26,406 nt of DNA from assembly GCA_049999765.1 (NCBI GenBank), contig JBNGIQ010008879.1, positions 1-26,406 of the forward strand. The letters run 5' to 3'. The stretch is from Phaeoceros laevis. Its lineage: Eukaryota; Anthocerotophyta; Anthocerotopsida; Notothyladales. Positions 1-9,409 of the stretch are shown piece by piece. Numbering within the stretch: position 1 is the first letter of the stretch; each line of letters starts with the position of its first letter. Below the pieces are notes generated by a model that was not told where the DNA came from, did not search any database, and was given only the letters and a program-made list of their open reading frames with translations. The position numbers and the translations under genes were made by a program.

Positions 1-133
1 GAGGGAGGGACCAAACATAGAATAAGGGTTTGTTAGGATATAACCTTCTAGGTTGGGCATCATGCATGTATAGGACCCTGGCCCCATCATGGCTATCATA
101 GCCATGGTCATGGCCATAACCCTTAGCCATGTC

Positions 134-270
134 AAAACCCTAACCCTAGTTAGTTAACCTAACTAGAGTTAAGTAACTTAACCAGGGTTAATTAACCCAA
201 CCCCCGGGTTAACTAACCGACTTGGGTTAACTAACCTAACCTCAGTTAAACCATGGGTTAAGTAGTTAAA
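134..270. repeat. GTTAAC/CCTAACC-rich degenerate simple repeat
   Basis: This stretch is made of short variants of TTAACC, GTTAAC and AACCCTAA. It opens with a plant telo-box (AAACCCTAA, about 135-143). It also contains two copies of a 13-mer, GGGTTAACTAACC, 18 bp apart. The rest of positions 1-582 shows no gene. On the minus strand a run beginning TGTTGGGAG near 461 resembles the start of a plant LTR, but I cannot find both ends, so an LTR call is only a possibility. Confidence 0.5.
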
Positions 271-419
271 TCTAAAGGACCTTATTTATCAATCAAAACA
301 AATCCAGATGAAAAAAAGAAAAAGGGAAAAGTAGAGAGGAAAGAAAGGGCTTCCTCCCTACGCAGTTAGTTAGCATACCTCACCTTTACTCCTCAACGGA
401 AACTTACGTCAGGCTAGCG

Positions 420-441
420 CCGACGTCAATCATGACGTCGG
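420..441. promoter_or_regulatory. Palindrome with two TGACGTCGG half sites
   Basis: CCGACGTCA and its exact reverse complement TGACGTCGG are separated by four bases (ATCA). The ACGT core within TGACGTC is the classic binding site of plant bZIP/TGA factors. It lies in non-coding, possibly LTR-derived DNA, so it may be a transposon promoter element. Function is inferred from the motif alone. Confidence 0.4.
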
Positions 442-582
442 TACATTAAATTACTCCCAACATAATCCTTTCGTAAAAGGTAAACTCTAATAACTACATC
501 CCCGTTATTTTAAGTCAAATCCACGCAAAAACAACCACTCACAGAGTTAAGGAAACAAGTGGGTTACCACACACGTCCACCT

Positions 583-676
583 CAGCATCTAAGAATCGTC
601 CAGGGTGGAATCGGTGAGGATGTGGCCAGTAGGCGGGGTCCAGGCCAAGCGCACAGGCGTTGACGAATACTGTTGT
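583..676 (-). repeat. 94-bp duplicate of P450 exon 4, left copy
   Basis: This segment matches 2191-2284 at 90 of 94 positions and encodes (minus strand) the P450 stretch around the WPHPHRF...FLDA region. No other P450 sequence lies next to it: on the low-coordinate side it runs into non-P450 DNA at 582, on the other into the gypsy fragment at 677. The low-coordinate end is the same P450 nucleotide at which the right copy stops. Confidence 0.85.
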
Positions 677-2190
677 AACCAGAAGCAGGATAGTTTAGCA
701 ACCGGGGAAGCGGAAATCTGTTTTTCTTCGTGATGTTGTGTCAAACCCCTGTAGTCAATGCACATTCTAAGTTTTCCACTCTTTTTCCTTGCAAACAAAA
801 TAGGCGCTCCATACGGTGAGGTAGAAGGCCTAATGTATCCCTTTTTAAGCAGATCTTCCACTTGCGTTCTAGATTCCTCTATCTCTGGTAGAGACATCTT
901 ATACACTGGACGGTACGGAGGAGTATGGTTTCCAGGAACCAACTCTATCCGGTGGTCTACCGATCTCCTGGGCAGCAGACCTGGTGGTAGTCCGTCCACC
1001 AACACGTCCTGAAACTCCTCTAGTAATTTCTTAACCTCTGGGTCCTTGACCACATTCGGCCCTTTTTTCACTACATTCCTCTCCTTGATAACGAAAAGCA
1101 TTGCCTCTGTGCCTCGGTGTTGCAGGTCCCTCGCCATGGTTCGCCTACAAACCATCTGAATCGTCATTTGCTTTCGAGTGCTTCCTTCTCTCTTGCCATT
1201 CTGTAAACAAATTCTTCGACCATTCAAGTTAATGGTTAACTCCTTACGCTTCCAACCAATCGCTGGCTCATATTTCTCTAACCATGGCATTCCCAAAATG
1301 CCATCGTAGCCACTATGTAGCTCGGTTATAGTAAACTTCAATCGCTCCTTCAAAGGCCCAAGCTGCATATTTACAGCCTTACTTAAACATGAAGCAGCAG
1401 CAGCTTGTTGTCCATTGGCAAAGAACACAGGACCACATTCTATGTCTGTCCTTACGCCTAAACTCTGTGCAAACTCACTAGATAGGAAACTGTTACTAGC
1501 TCCTGAGTCTACAAGAAACCAACAAGTTTTTCCATTCACCTTGCCCGAAAGGTGAATAAGCTCTCTTCTTCCTAATTCTTCCATCTTGGAAATCACATTC
1601 AGTTCCCATCCTCCTGGGGCCATGCTTCTGCACCCAACATCCTGGCCTCTTAATGCTGGGCCGTATCGTTTCCCGACTGCTCACCACCTTCCACTTCTTG
1701 CAATTCTACGTTGCTAATGCGCCTACTAGCTGCAGTTGTAAAAGAGCCGCGTGCTGCATACGGGTATCCCTTGCCACGCCCTCTGCCATATGCTGCCCGT
1801 GGGCAATTTACTGCCATGTGACCCTAAATATTCTACTTGCTCCAAAAAGAATTCACATTTAGGTAACTGAGCATAGAGTTGATTTTTCCTGAGTCGTAGA
1901 AGAACTTCCCGAAGTAGCCGCATGTGTTCCTCCCTCGTAGCACTATGGATGAGGATATCATCTAAATATACCATGAGGCCCTTATCCAATAAATCATTAA
2001 ACGCACTATTCACAAGGGATTGAAATGAGGCTAGGGCGTTAGTCAAACCAAATGACATAACTACCCATTCATAATGGCCAAACCTAGTGTTGAACGCGGT
2101 TTTCTCAATGTCCTCAGGGCCCACACGGATCTAATGATATCCTGTTTCCAAATCCAACTTTGAGAAATACTTAGATCCTGCTAATCGCTC
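677..2190 (-). mobile_element. Ty3/gypsy retrotransposon fragment, domains permuted
   Basis: Read on the minus strand, this begins mid reverse transcriptase (KYFSKLDLETGYH, an in-frame stop where Q is usual, then GPEDIEKTAFNTRFGHYEWV, YLDD catalytic box and KCEFFLEQVEYLG; about 2185-1825). Near 1820 it changes frame and becomes the end of a gag zinc knuckle (GHMAVNCPR) with a Gly/Arg-rich linker. It continues into a retropepsin (LVDSGAS active site, GYDGILGMPWL; about 1550-1290) and the N-terminal part of RT (PYRPVYKMSLPE, SPYGAPILFARKKSGKLRMC, IDYRGL; about 940-730). It ends, after another frameshift, at KKNRFPLPR near 700. Normal order is gag, protease, RT N-part, RT core; here the RT core comes first. 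Integrase, RNase H and clear LTRs are absent. Stops and frameshifts make it non-functional. Confidence 0.85.
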
Positions 2191-2284
2191 CAGCATCTAA
2201 GAATCGTCCAGGGTGGAATCGGTGAGGATGTGGCCAGTAGGCGAGGTCCCGGCCAAGCGCCCAGGCGTTGACGAATACTGTGGT
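2191..2284 (-). repeat. 94-bp duplicate of P450 exon 4, right copy
   Basis: This is the right-hand copy of the 94-bp direct repeat that brackets the permuted gypsy fragment. It is continuous at 2285 with the remaining P450 exon 4, so this copy is in its native context on that side and breaks into gypsy RT at 2190. It differs from the left copy at four positions. Confidence 0.85.
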
Positions 2285-2800
2285 GTCGGCCGGGATGTGG
2301 TAGCCTGCCACGGTGGCAGCCAGCGTGGAGCAGTGCGGGATGAGCAATGGCCCGGGCGGGTACAAGCGCATCGTCTCCTTCACCACCGCCTGCAGGAAGG
2401 GCAGGTTAGCCACGTCGGCCTCTGTCACGACCTGGCCGGCGCCCACCACCCGCTCCAGCTCCCGTACGGCCTGCTCCATGTCCTCTGGATGGCGTAGCAG
2501 CTCCGCCATGGCCCATACCATGGTGGTGGAAGACGTGGTGGTCCCGGCAAGTATCACGTCCTACATGTATGCGTACAGTAGGATGAGCGCTAGCTGTACA
2601 CACAAAAAGCGAGAGATGCCACATGATGGATACATGCAATTAATTAATATTCCATCCCTGAACCACGATCCGACCTGTAGCTGCGCCGAGATGACGTCGT
2701 CGGTGATGGTAGATGATTCCCCGTCCACGTCAGCGCTGAGCAGCACGTCCACGAAGTCCCGAGGTGGCGATCCAGGATGGGATGCCCCGTACTGCCTGGA
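2191..2800 (-). pseudogene. Truncated cytochrome P450 (A-type) pseudogene
   Basis: Two P450 pieces remain on the minus strand. Exon 3 (about 2800-2675) encodes RQY..SHPGSPPRDFVDVLL and VISAQLQ and ends at a GT donor. A 114-nt intron (2674-2561) follows. Exon 4 (2560-2191) encodes the I-helix AGTTTSSTTMVWAMAELL, the K-helix KETMR (ExxR intact), and WPHPHRFHPGRF of the PERF region. The sequence then stops at a gypsy insertion, so the heme-binding Cys loop is missing, as are exons 1-2. The I-helix acid of (A/G)Gx(D/E)T(T/S) is replaced by Thr. The exon boundaries match the two P450 genes at 3854 and 12517, so it is a dead member of this local family, in opposite orientation. Confidence 0.85.
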
Positions 2801-3363
2801 ACAAGTCTGGAACAAGTCCCCGGGGACTCCAGATCTATGCCGCTACAAGAGATACTGCTACAGGTCTGCTCTCTTGTCCTGTCCAAAAAGTAGTGTTGAA
2901 ACTAGTTACAAGTTTTTGGCCATTTCAAGTTAAAGGCCACTTTTGTATATCCAGACAAGTAATAGTTGTCGCTCCCTACCAGGCCTACCTAGCTAGATCC
3001 TTCACCAGCAAAGGAATCTTCACAAGGGAATTCATACGAAGAAGAAGACGAAGGAAAGTTCTCTAGATAATATTTTTAAAAACGCGCTTACAAGTTGGCT
3101 CCGAAACTAGTCCGTGGACGCATTGTGATGTGAAGGATCAACGTGTTTCGCCAAAAAAACCCTTGTCCAGAATTCATCGATTCGGAAACGTATCGCAAGT
3201 TCACAAGTTCTTCTCTCTCGGAAGTTAGCCTGCCAATCTGTTGCACATTGTATTTAAATCCTTCTTGAAATGTCTCAGGTACACGTCAGTTACTACGAGC
3301 ATGACATGGCAGGTTGAAGAGTGACATATCAGCTGATCTGGATGCTGACTATTGAAGGTGTAG

Positions 3364-3370
3364 TATAAAA
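3364..3370 (+). promoter_or_regulatory. Possible TATA box
   Basis: TATAAAA occurs in an AT-rich context about 490 bp before the P450 start codon at 3854 and just before a 103-bp tandem duplication. A transcript starting about 30 bp downstream would have a long leader. No better TATA-like motif is obvious nearer the ATG. The assignment rests on the motif only. Confidence 0.25.
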
Positions 3371-3399
3371 CCTGTTTCTGCTTGTCCGCAGCGCCTCTT

Positions 3400-3601
3400 G
3401 ATGGACAAATGGTGCGCCGACAAGCGTCGGTCTGAAGGTCTTCTGGGGCCGGCCGGCCGCAAATTTTGTTTCATATCCAGAAAGGGAAGCTCTATACTAT
3501 TCGATGGACAAATGGTGCGCCGACTTGTAAGCGGTCGGTCGGTCTGGAGGTCTTCTGGGGCCGGCCGGCCGCAAATTTTGTTTGATATCCGGGAAAGGGA
3601 A
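3400..3601 (+). repeat. Two tandem copies of a ~103-bp unit upstream of a P450
   Basis: GATGGACAAATGGTGCGCCG begins at 3400 and again at 3503. Both copies continue through GGTCTTCTGGGG, a GGCCGGCCGGCC palindrome and GCAAATTTTGTTT, ending in AAAGGGA. The second copy has a small insertion after GCCGAC. The rest of 2801-3853 shows no gene. Confidence 0.8.
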
Positions 3602-3853
3602 CAGCACCGAATTGTGGACGCTGTAAAAGGAAACCCCCGCTAGCTGTATGCATGCGCGCTAATCTTGGCAGGATTCGATGATTCGATGCGACATGTAGAG
3701 CACATCTCAAGTGCGACAAGGCGACATTTGTCCTTGTCCCGAAGCAACTGGTTTGAGTCGTGAGCGGCTAGCTGGCCGCGGGTGCCGGTTCTCCGATGAT
3801 CTCAACGATTTAATCCATAGCCGGCGAGCTGGATAGCCGGCTGGCTGGCTACC

Positions 3854-6038
3854 ATGGGCCTCGAATTGCAATTGCGATGGTGGATGCAGCCCAAGGTGGT
3901 GGTGGGAGTGGTGGTGGCAGCAGCCGTCGCGCACGCGCTGCTGCTGCTGCTGCTCCAGCGGACTAGAGAGCACAAGAAACTGAGGCTGCCGCCAGGCCCC
4001 CGAGGGCTGCCTGTGCTGGGAAATCTGCTTCTCGTGGTGCGCTCCAAGCGATGGCATGCCGATTGCTACAAAATGGCGGAGACGTACGGCCCCATCATGT
4101 GGCTGCGCCTGGGCTCGCAGCCCGCCGTGATGGTGCAGTCCCCGGAGCTGGCCGCCGAGATCCTCAAGCACCAGGACAACACCTTCGCGTCGCGGCCTCG
4201 TCCCGGCTACGGCCCCGCTCTCATCCTCTACAACGGCAAGGATGTGTTATTCAGCAGCGGACCCCATTGGCGATTCATGCGGTACGGACCCGTGGCTCAT
4301 TCCTGAATCAATATTGAGATGCCTGTCATGAGATCATCCTCACAAGGAAGTGCTGTTTGTTACAAGGCTGTTCACCGTGAATTTACTTACAAGTGAGCTC
4401 TAGATCTCCTGAAAGCTTACAAACTGCGCCGTGGCGCTCATGACTTCATACAGCTGATCAATGCATACATTTATATGTATCAGAAAGGTGATGACCGCGA
4501 CGCTGCTTACGAGAAAGAAGCTCAGCGACTTCCAGCACATCCGGGTGGAAGAGCTGGGGCGCATGACAGAGACGATTGGAAAGCACCTGGGGGAGACTGT
4601 GGACTTGGGTTACCTCCTGCAGACTCTCAACCTGAACAACATCACCAGGATGTGCATGAGCAAGGCGGCCTTGAGCCACTACCAGGTTCAAGATCCGCAA
4701 CACATTAGCAAAGCTGCAGCAGCAGCAGGTAATCAATTCACTAGTGGCCAGCACACGACCTTTATTTTTCAACCTTAATTAGCAACACCATACATGACAT
4801 GTCTGTTTTGTGAGCTCGATCCTCAGGTGTTGATATTTGAAGAGGTTTACACGGCCCCGTAGAGCTGCTGCTGCTAATTACCACTAGGCTAAGCCCGTTG
4901 TTTGAATTTACAAGCAGAGGCAGAGCTGGGCAGCACAGACGAGGTATCGGAGGATTCCGAGCTGGTTAACCTTTTGAGGAAGGCGGTGAAAACTCTGGGA
5001 GTGCAGGGCATCGGAGACGCGGTTCCCTGGCTGTCCTTCCTGGACAATTTGTTCCTACCCAAAGCCAGATTGCAGCAGACACAGCGCCAGCTGCACAACT
5101 ACATGTGCAAGATCATCCAGGAGCGTCGCCAGTACCGGGCGGACAATCCTGGGACGACCGAGCTTGGGGACTTTGTGGATGTGCTGCTCAGCGACTCATC
5201 ATCCTCCGAGGCGGACGGAGAATCCCCCATCACCGACACCGGCATCTGCGCGCAGCTCATTGTGAGTAGCTGCATTCAACTGCATGCGCTCTTGATTAAA
5301 ATTCCAAGCTTCTGCTTGCCATGTATGCATGACATACATCTCATGTAACATACATGTGGATGGACGGCCATGGCCATGGTTGGTGTACAGGACATTATAA
5401 TTGGCGGCACCGACAGCAGCGCCGTCACTACGGAATGGGCCATGGCCGAGCTGCTGCGGCACCCGGAGGTCATGGCGGAGGCCGTACAGGAGCTGGATCG
5501 GGTGGTGGGCGCCGCCAGGGCCGTGACCGAGGCCGACTTGGCCGACCTGCCATTTGTGCAAGCCGTGGTGAAGGAGACGCTGCGGTTGCACCCTCCCGCG
5601 CCTATGCTCGCCCCGCACTACTCCACGCGGGATGCCACCGTGGGCGGCTACCACGTCCCTGCCAACACCACCGTCCTGGTGAACATCTGGGGCGTGGCCC
5701 GAGACCCTGCCTACTGGCCACATCCTCACCGCTTCCAGCCCAAACGCTTCCTCCACGTAGGCGGCACCCCCCGGGCTGACGTGGACCTGTTGGGGCATCA
5801 CTTCCACCTGCTGCCCTTCGGAGCTGGCAAGCGGATGTGCCCCGGAATCACGCTAGGATTTGGCATGGTCACCTTCTCGCTCGCCACGCTGCTGCACACC
5901 TTCACCTGGGCGCTCCCTGCGGACGTGGCGCGCCCCGAGGACCTGGACATGACAGAGCGCGATGGTTTGGCCATATGCAGAGAGTTGTCCCTCTCGGCTG
6001 TGCCACATCCCAAGCTAGCTAATAAGCTAGCCAGCTAG
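3854..6038 (+). CDS. Cytochrome P450 monooxygenase, A-type (CYP71-clan-like), four exons
   Basis: Exons are 3854-4281, 4484-4728, 4918-5261 and 5391-6038; all introns are GT-AG (202, 189 and 129 nt; phases 2, 1 and 0), giving 554 aa. The ATG sits in an ACCATGGG context. An N-terminal hydrophobic anchor (about residues 15-35) is followed by the hinge LPPGPRGLPVLGN, as in ER-bound plant P450s. Later come the C-helix HWRFMRK (joined across intron 1), the I-helix GGTDSSAVTTEW, KETLR (ExxR), FQPKRF (PERF region) and the heme loop FGAGKRMCPG with the ligand Cys. All core motifs are intact, so an active oxygen-, NADPH- and reductase-dependent monooxygenase is expected. The I-helix has Ser where Thr is usual (GGTDSS). 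Its closest relative here is the gene at 12517. Substrate and CYP family number cannot be told; CYP71 clan is inferred from the motifs. Confidence 0.93.
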
Positions 6039-7803
6039 CTGTATATTGCCCTCCAGGCCTAGGTTAACGTTCTGAGCTTGCATAAGCGCAGGTCTATAGG
6101 TATATGTACATCATCTTGCAAATCTATGTTTAAAATTCTTCCTGCTGAGAAGCTTGGATGATCAATTCTTTAAAATTCCTCGAGGCACTGTGTTTGACAG
6201 TGTGTTGCAATTGTTTGATCCAAGGCTTTGTTTTGCTTTTGCGTGGAGCCTCTGGTTTGAAATTTTGCAACATTTGAGGCTATCAGTCTATGCATGCCAA
6301 TACTGCGTGGGGTGGGTGCATCATAAGCAGAAGCTGGCCATGGTCAGAACCATTTTCTGCGTCTTGAAAGCTAACTAGCGATCCATTTGTGCGACACAGA
6401 GCCCTGGAAGGAACCTTTCAATACAGGTTTGCAGTTCTTTTAGGTCTATCCTTCAGTGCACACATTCAGAGATTACAGGTCGCCCTTCTTGCAGCTTGGC
6501 TGGACAAGGCTGGCCAGCCCATGGCCAGGTAGGCAGGCACCTAGCATTTTATGGTCAGCAGCAGAGTTTATGCACATGTATATATGCCCTTGTAGCGAGC
6601 AGATATGTTGCAGATAGTTCCAAGGTTAAATATTATGCTTTCCTGGCCAGGTAGGTGGTGGAAGACAGTGTATGACTTCCCTGCTGGACGGGGAACCTTG
6701 GAAGTGTCTGTCATTCTGCGGAGGGAAAGGAAGAACACTCAGCCAAGTCATCACAGCGGTGGCAGGTGAGCATCCTGCCTGAGTAACCTGCCCCCTCTCT
6801 TTCCATAGGCATGCTGTTACAAATCCTCAAAGAAGCCCCAATCGCATTCATAATTAGGCAGCATGTGCAGGGGGCAGGCCTGCTGGCAAAGTCTGGCAGG
6901 CAGTGTACACCAATTGAGGACACACGTGCACGCTCGTGTTCACAACCTCTTTTTGAGAAGCTGCACTGCAACCTCAGATGTAATGGAGGTGAACTCGTCA
7001 GAAAGGGATGTCCGTGCCTGCACCCGTGGGTATCTGCAGTTTCCTGCAAATTTATGGCCTGTCCGAATTTCTGGAACTGCAAAGGGATGGACGTCTTTGC
7101 AATTGTGTCCCATTTGTTTTAGCACCTTTATTGAATGCTTAAACGTAGCCATCGTGAATTCATCCAAGTCTTGTTGCTCAAAGCACAGCAATCCTGTTTG
7201 AGTCTGGTCTTGCCTATGTCTGTTTGCAGGTGGAGGCTTGAGTTTATGACCAGTATGTGATGGTGGCCTGCCTTTGTTCTTTATTAGGATGGGACTTTGA
7301 AACTACTTACAGGAACCTGCTGCTGCATCAGAAGAACCTTTTGCTGTATAAACAAAAGGTCTTCCTGGTGCAGATGCTGTCTGCTGTTCCAAAATGCTTG
7401 AAATCCGCTGATATATATTGTGCACGGCTGTTCGTATTAGAAAATTCATGCAGCTCTGGGACATCGAAGAATTTCCAGATCCGACAAGCTAATAAGTCCT
7501 GGCTAGAAACTGCATTCCTCGGAAGCAACCCTAGAGTTGTCCAAGCTGGAACTTTAGAGTGCTCATGTGTCCTCAGCTAGCTGTCAAATATCAATGTGAA
7601 TCCCGTTTTTAACAGTGAAGCTTTGACAACAATGTTACAACAGATGCTTGGGGGCAAAGTTGCGAGAGCGTTTGCTTGTATTCCTAGTGAACAGCAAACA
7701 ACTAAGCGTTTTGCATCTTCCGTGGTGCCAGCAATTAGAATTGAGAAGGCACGAAATTGCATCTGACTCGGAGGTCTTCGTAGCATATATGAAACGGGGC
7801 GGA

Positions 7804-7836
7804 GTGATGGAATTAGGGCTACCGTAATTCCATCAC
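7804..7836. repeat. Perfect 12-bp inverted repeat (hairpin)
   Basis: GTGATGGAATTA and TAATTCCATCAC are exact reverse complements with a 9-nt spacer. It lies in the 2.06-kb stretch 6039-8098 between the P450 and the convergent F-box gene. I see no gene in that stretch, only open frames without recognisable domains. It could be a small transposon footprint or a transcript-end structure. Confidence 0.6.
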
Positions 7837-8098
7837 GTTACCTTCAAGAAGGCTCCGGCTCCAGCTCCCAACGTGTGCTTTGCGCCTTCCTGGACTCCCA
7901 AGGCATGACCAAGGATGTCATCATGTAGGACAATTCTCGATGATATTGAAAATACAAATTTTGAGCGTGTGAAGCATCCCTTCCCTCCTTCAGAGAGAGA
8001 CAGAAACAACCTCACTTGTATACGAGTTTGAAAGAAAATGACCATCTAGAAGGCATTGCTTCAGTTTAACGAGGAAGCACGCCTACAATTCTAATGAT

Positions 8099-9285
8099 TC
8101 AGAGTCTGAGCTGGGATATGAGCGTGGGCTCCAGAAACAGGTTCTTACCGTTCCCGTCGAAAGGATCAACAGGTATCCGGAACCATTTGCAGGAGTCCTC
8201 TAGCATGTGGTAAGCTAAGCAGTCTCGAAGCACTTCAGAGCAGCCAATCTCTCTTCCGAGAGTTACTAACTTGAAGAGCACCATGTTCCCGAGAATCACC
8301 GCTTCTGTAGACATAAATTTCACCTCCCGTGATGAGGGGGGTGGCAGCCCAGAATAAAGACACGTCCACTTTAGCCTGCTGTTGCTGCTTTGGTCCAACC
8401 TGTACAACAAGACTGTGAATCTTTCACATCCTGCTACTGCTGAGTCCAGACGTCTAATGTATCCAGCCGCGAACACAGCGGCGCAATCGGGGGTTGAGAC
8501 GAGCCGGCACGGAGAAGGTAGATCTGGAAGTTGAGCGACTGCCCCGCTCTCCCAGTAGATTATTCCTGCCGTCTTGAAATCGGAACTCCTGATCATGAGG
8601 AAGCCCCCTTCAAATTTTGTAGGAACATATGACGACCACCCCTCGATTCTGGGCTGATGAGAAGCAGTTTTCCAATGGTTGGAGGTGCTCGAGAAGGTGT
8701 GAACCAACGCCCCGGCATCTGGGAACTTCGACCGGCAGATGACGACTTAGAAGAGCTTTCGGCCGGTACCAGAGAGATAGACGACGGAAAAATCCAACCC
8801 CGAGGGTCGACAAGTTTCAACTGAGGCAGCTCCCGCCAGGTCTTGTTTGCGATGTTGAGCAGCCAGCACCGCAGATTGCTCTGGTCGTCATCATGACGAA
8901 GCTGAGCCACTCCCACCAGGCCGGCCCCGGTGAATATGTAAGCTCCTAATCTGCCCTTTGCAGGTAGCGTCATGCCTGGGATGTCCACCTTGCGCAAAGC
9001 TTGTGTTCCATTCCCGGCTTCAACCTCCAGTTTGACAGTGAGGAAATTGCGGCACCCACGGCGGAAGGCAATCCTGTCAGTCTCGTCCCGGAACGCCGAG
9101 GAAGTCACCAGTTGGCTCCATCTCTTGCACACGCTGCGGAGGCGGGCTTGGCTGGATGCTGGCACAAACAAGAGGATTCTCTCTACCAGCGCTTCAGGCA
9201 TCTGCTGCCACAGAGATTCAACCATGGGGGGGCCTGTATCCTTGCACAGCTCGTCCAGCACCACGAAGCAAGTTTCACCCACCAT
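8099..9285 (-). CDS. F-box protein (kelch-like C-terminal region), apparent frameshift
   Basis: The first ATG in frame is at 9285 (MVGETCFVVLDELC); open frame extends further upstream but without ATG. An F-box occupies about residues 26-66: WQQMPEALVERILLFVPA, then RLRSVCKRWSQL, the SKP1-binding fold of SCF ubiquitin ligases. The rest resembles plant F-box/kelch or F-box-associated regions (CWLLNIANKTWRELPQL; GIIYWESGAVAQLPDLPSP; CKWFRIPVDPF), where the substrate would bind. The reading frame changes near 8700-8715: the N-terminal frame runs on as unrelated sequence to 8593, while family-like sequence resumes at VHTFSSTSNHWKT in another frame and reads to the stop at 8099. Joined, it would be about 395 aa, a normal length. 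The cause may be a base error, a real one-base loss or a missed intron. Target unknown. Confidence 0.75.
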
Positions 9286-9409
9286 GATGGTGCCAGGCAC
9301 ATGTGAGTGATGCGGTGTAGGCAGCGAGTTGCAGTTATGTATGACAGGTAAACTGCTTGCCAAATCCGAAGGCTGTCCTTGCTAGAAACTGCAGTTTGGA
9401 CCTTCCTGC

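Noticed and set aside
6811-7201. Overlapping open frames of 103-123 aa on both strands
   Set aside because: No domain, no homology between frames, ordinary length for chance open frames in this composition.
7833-8045. 70-aa minus-strand frame downstream of the F-box gene
   Set aside because: No recognisable domain; probably 3' non-coding sequence of the F-box gene.
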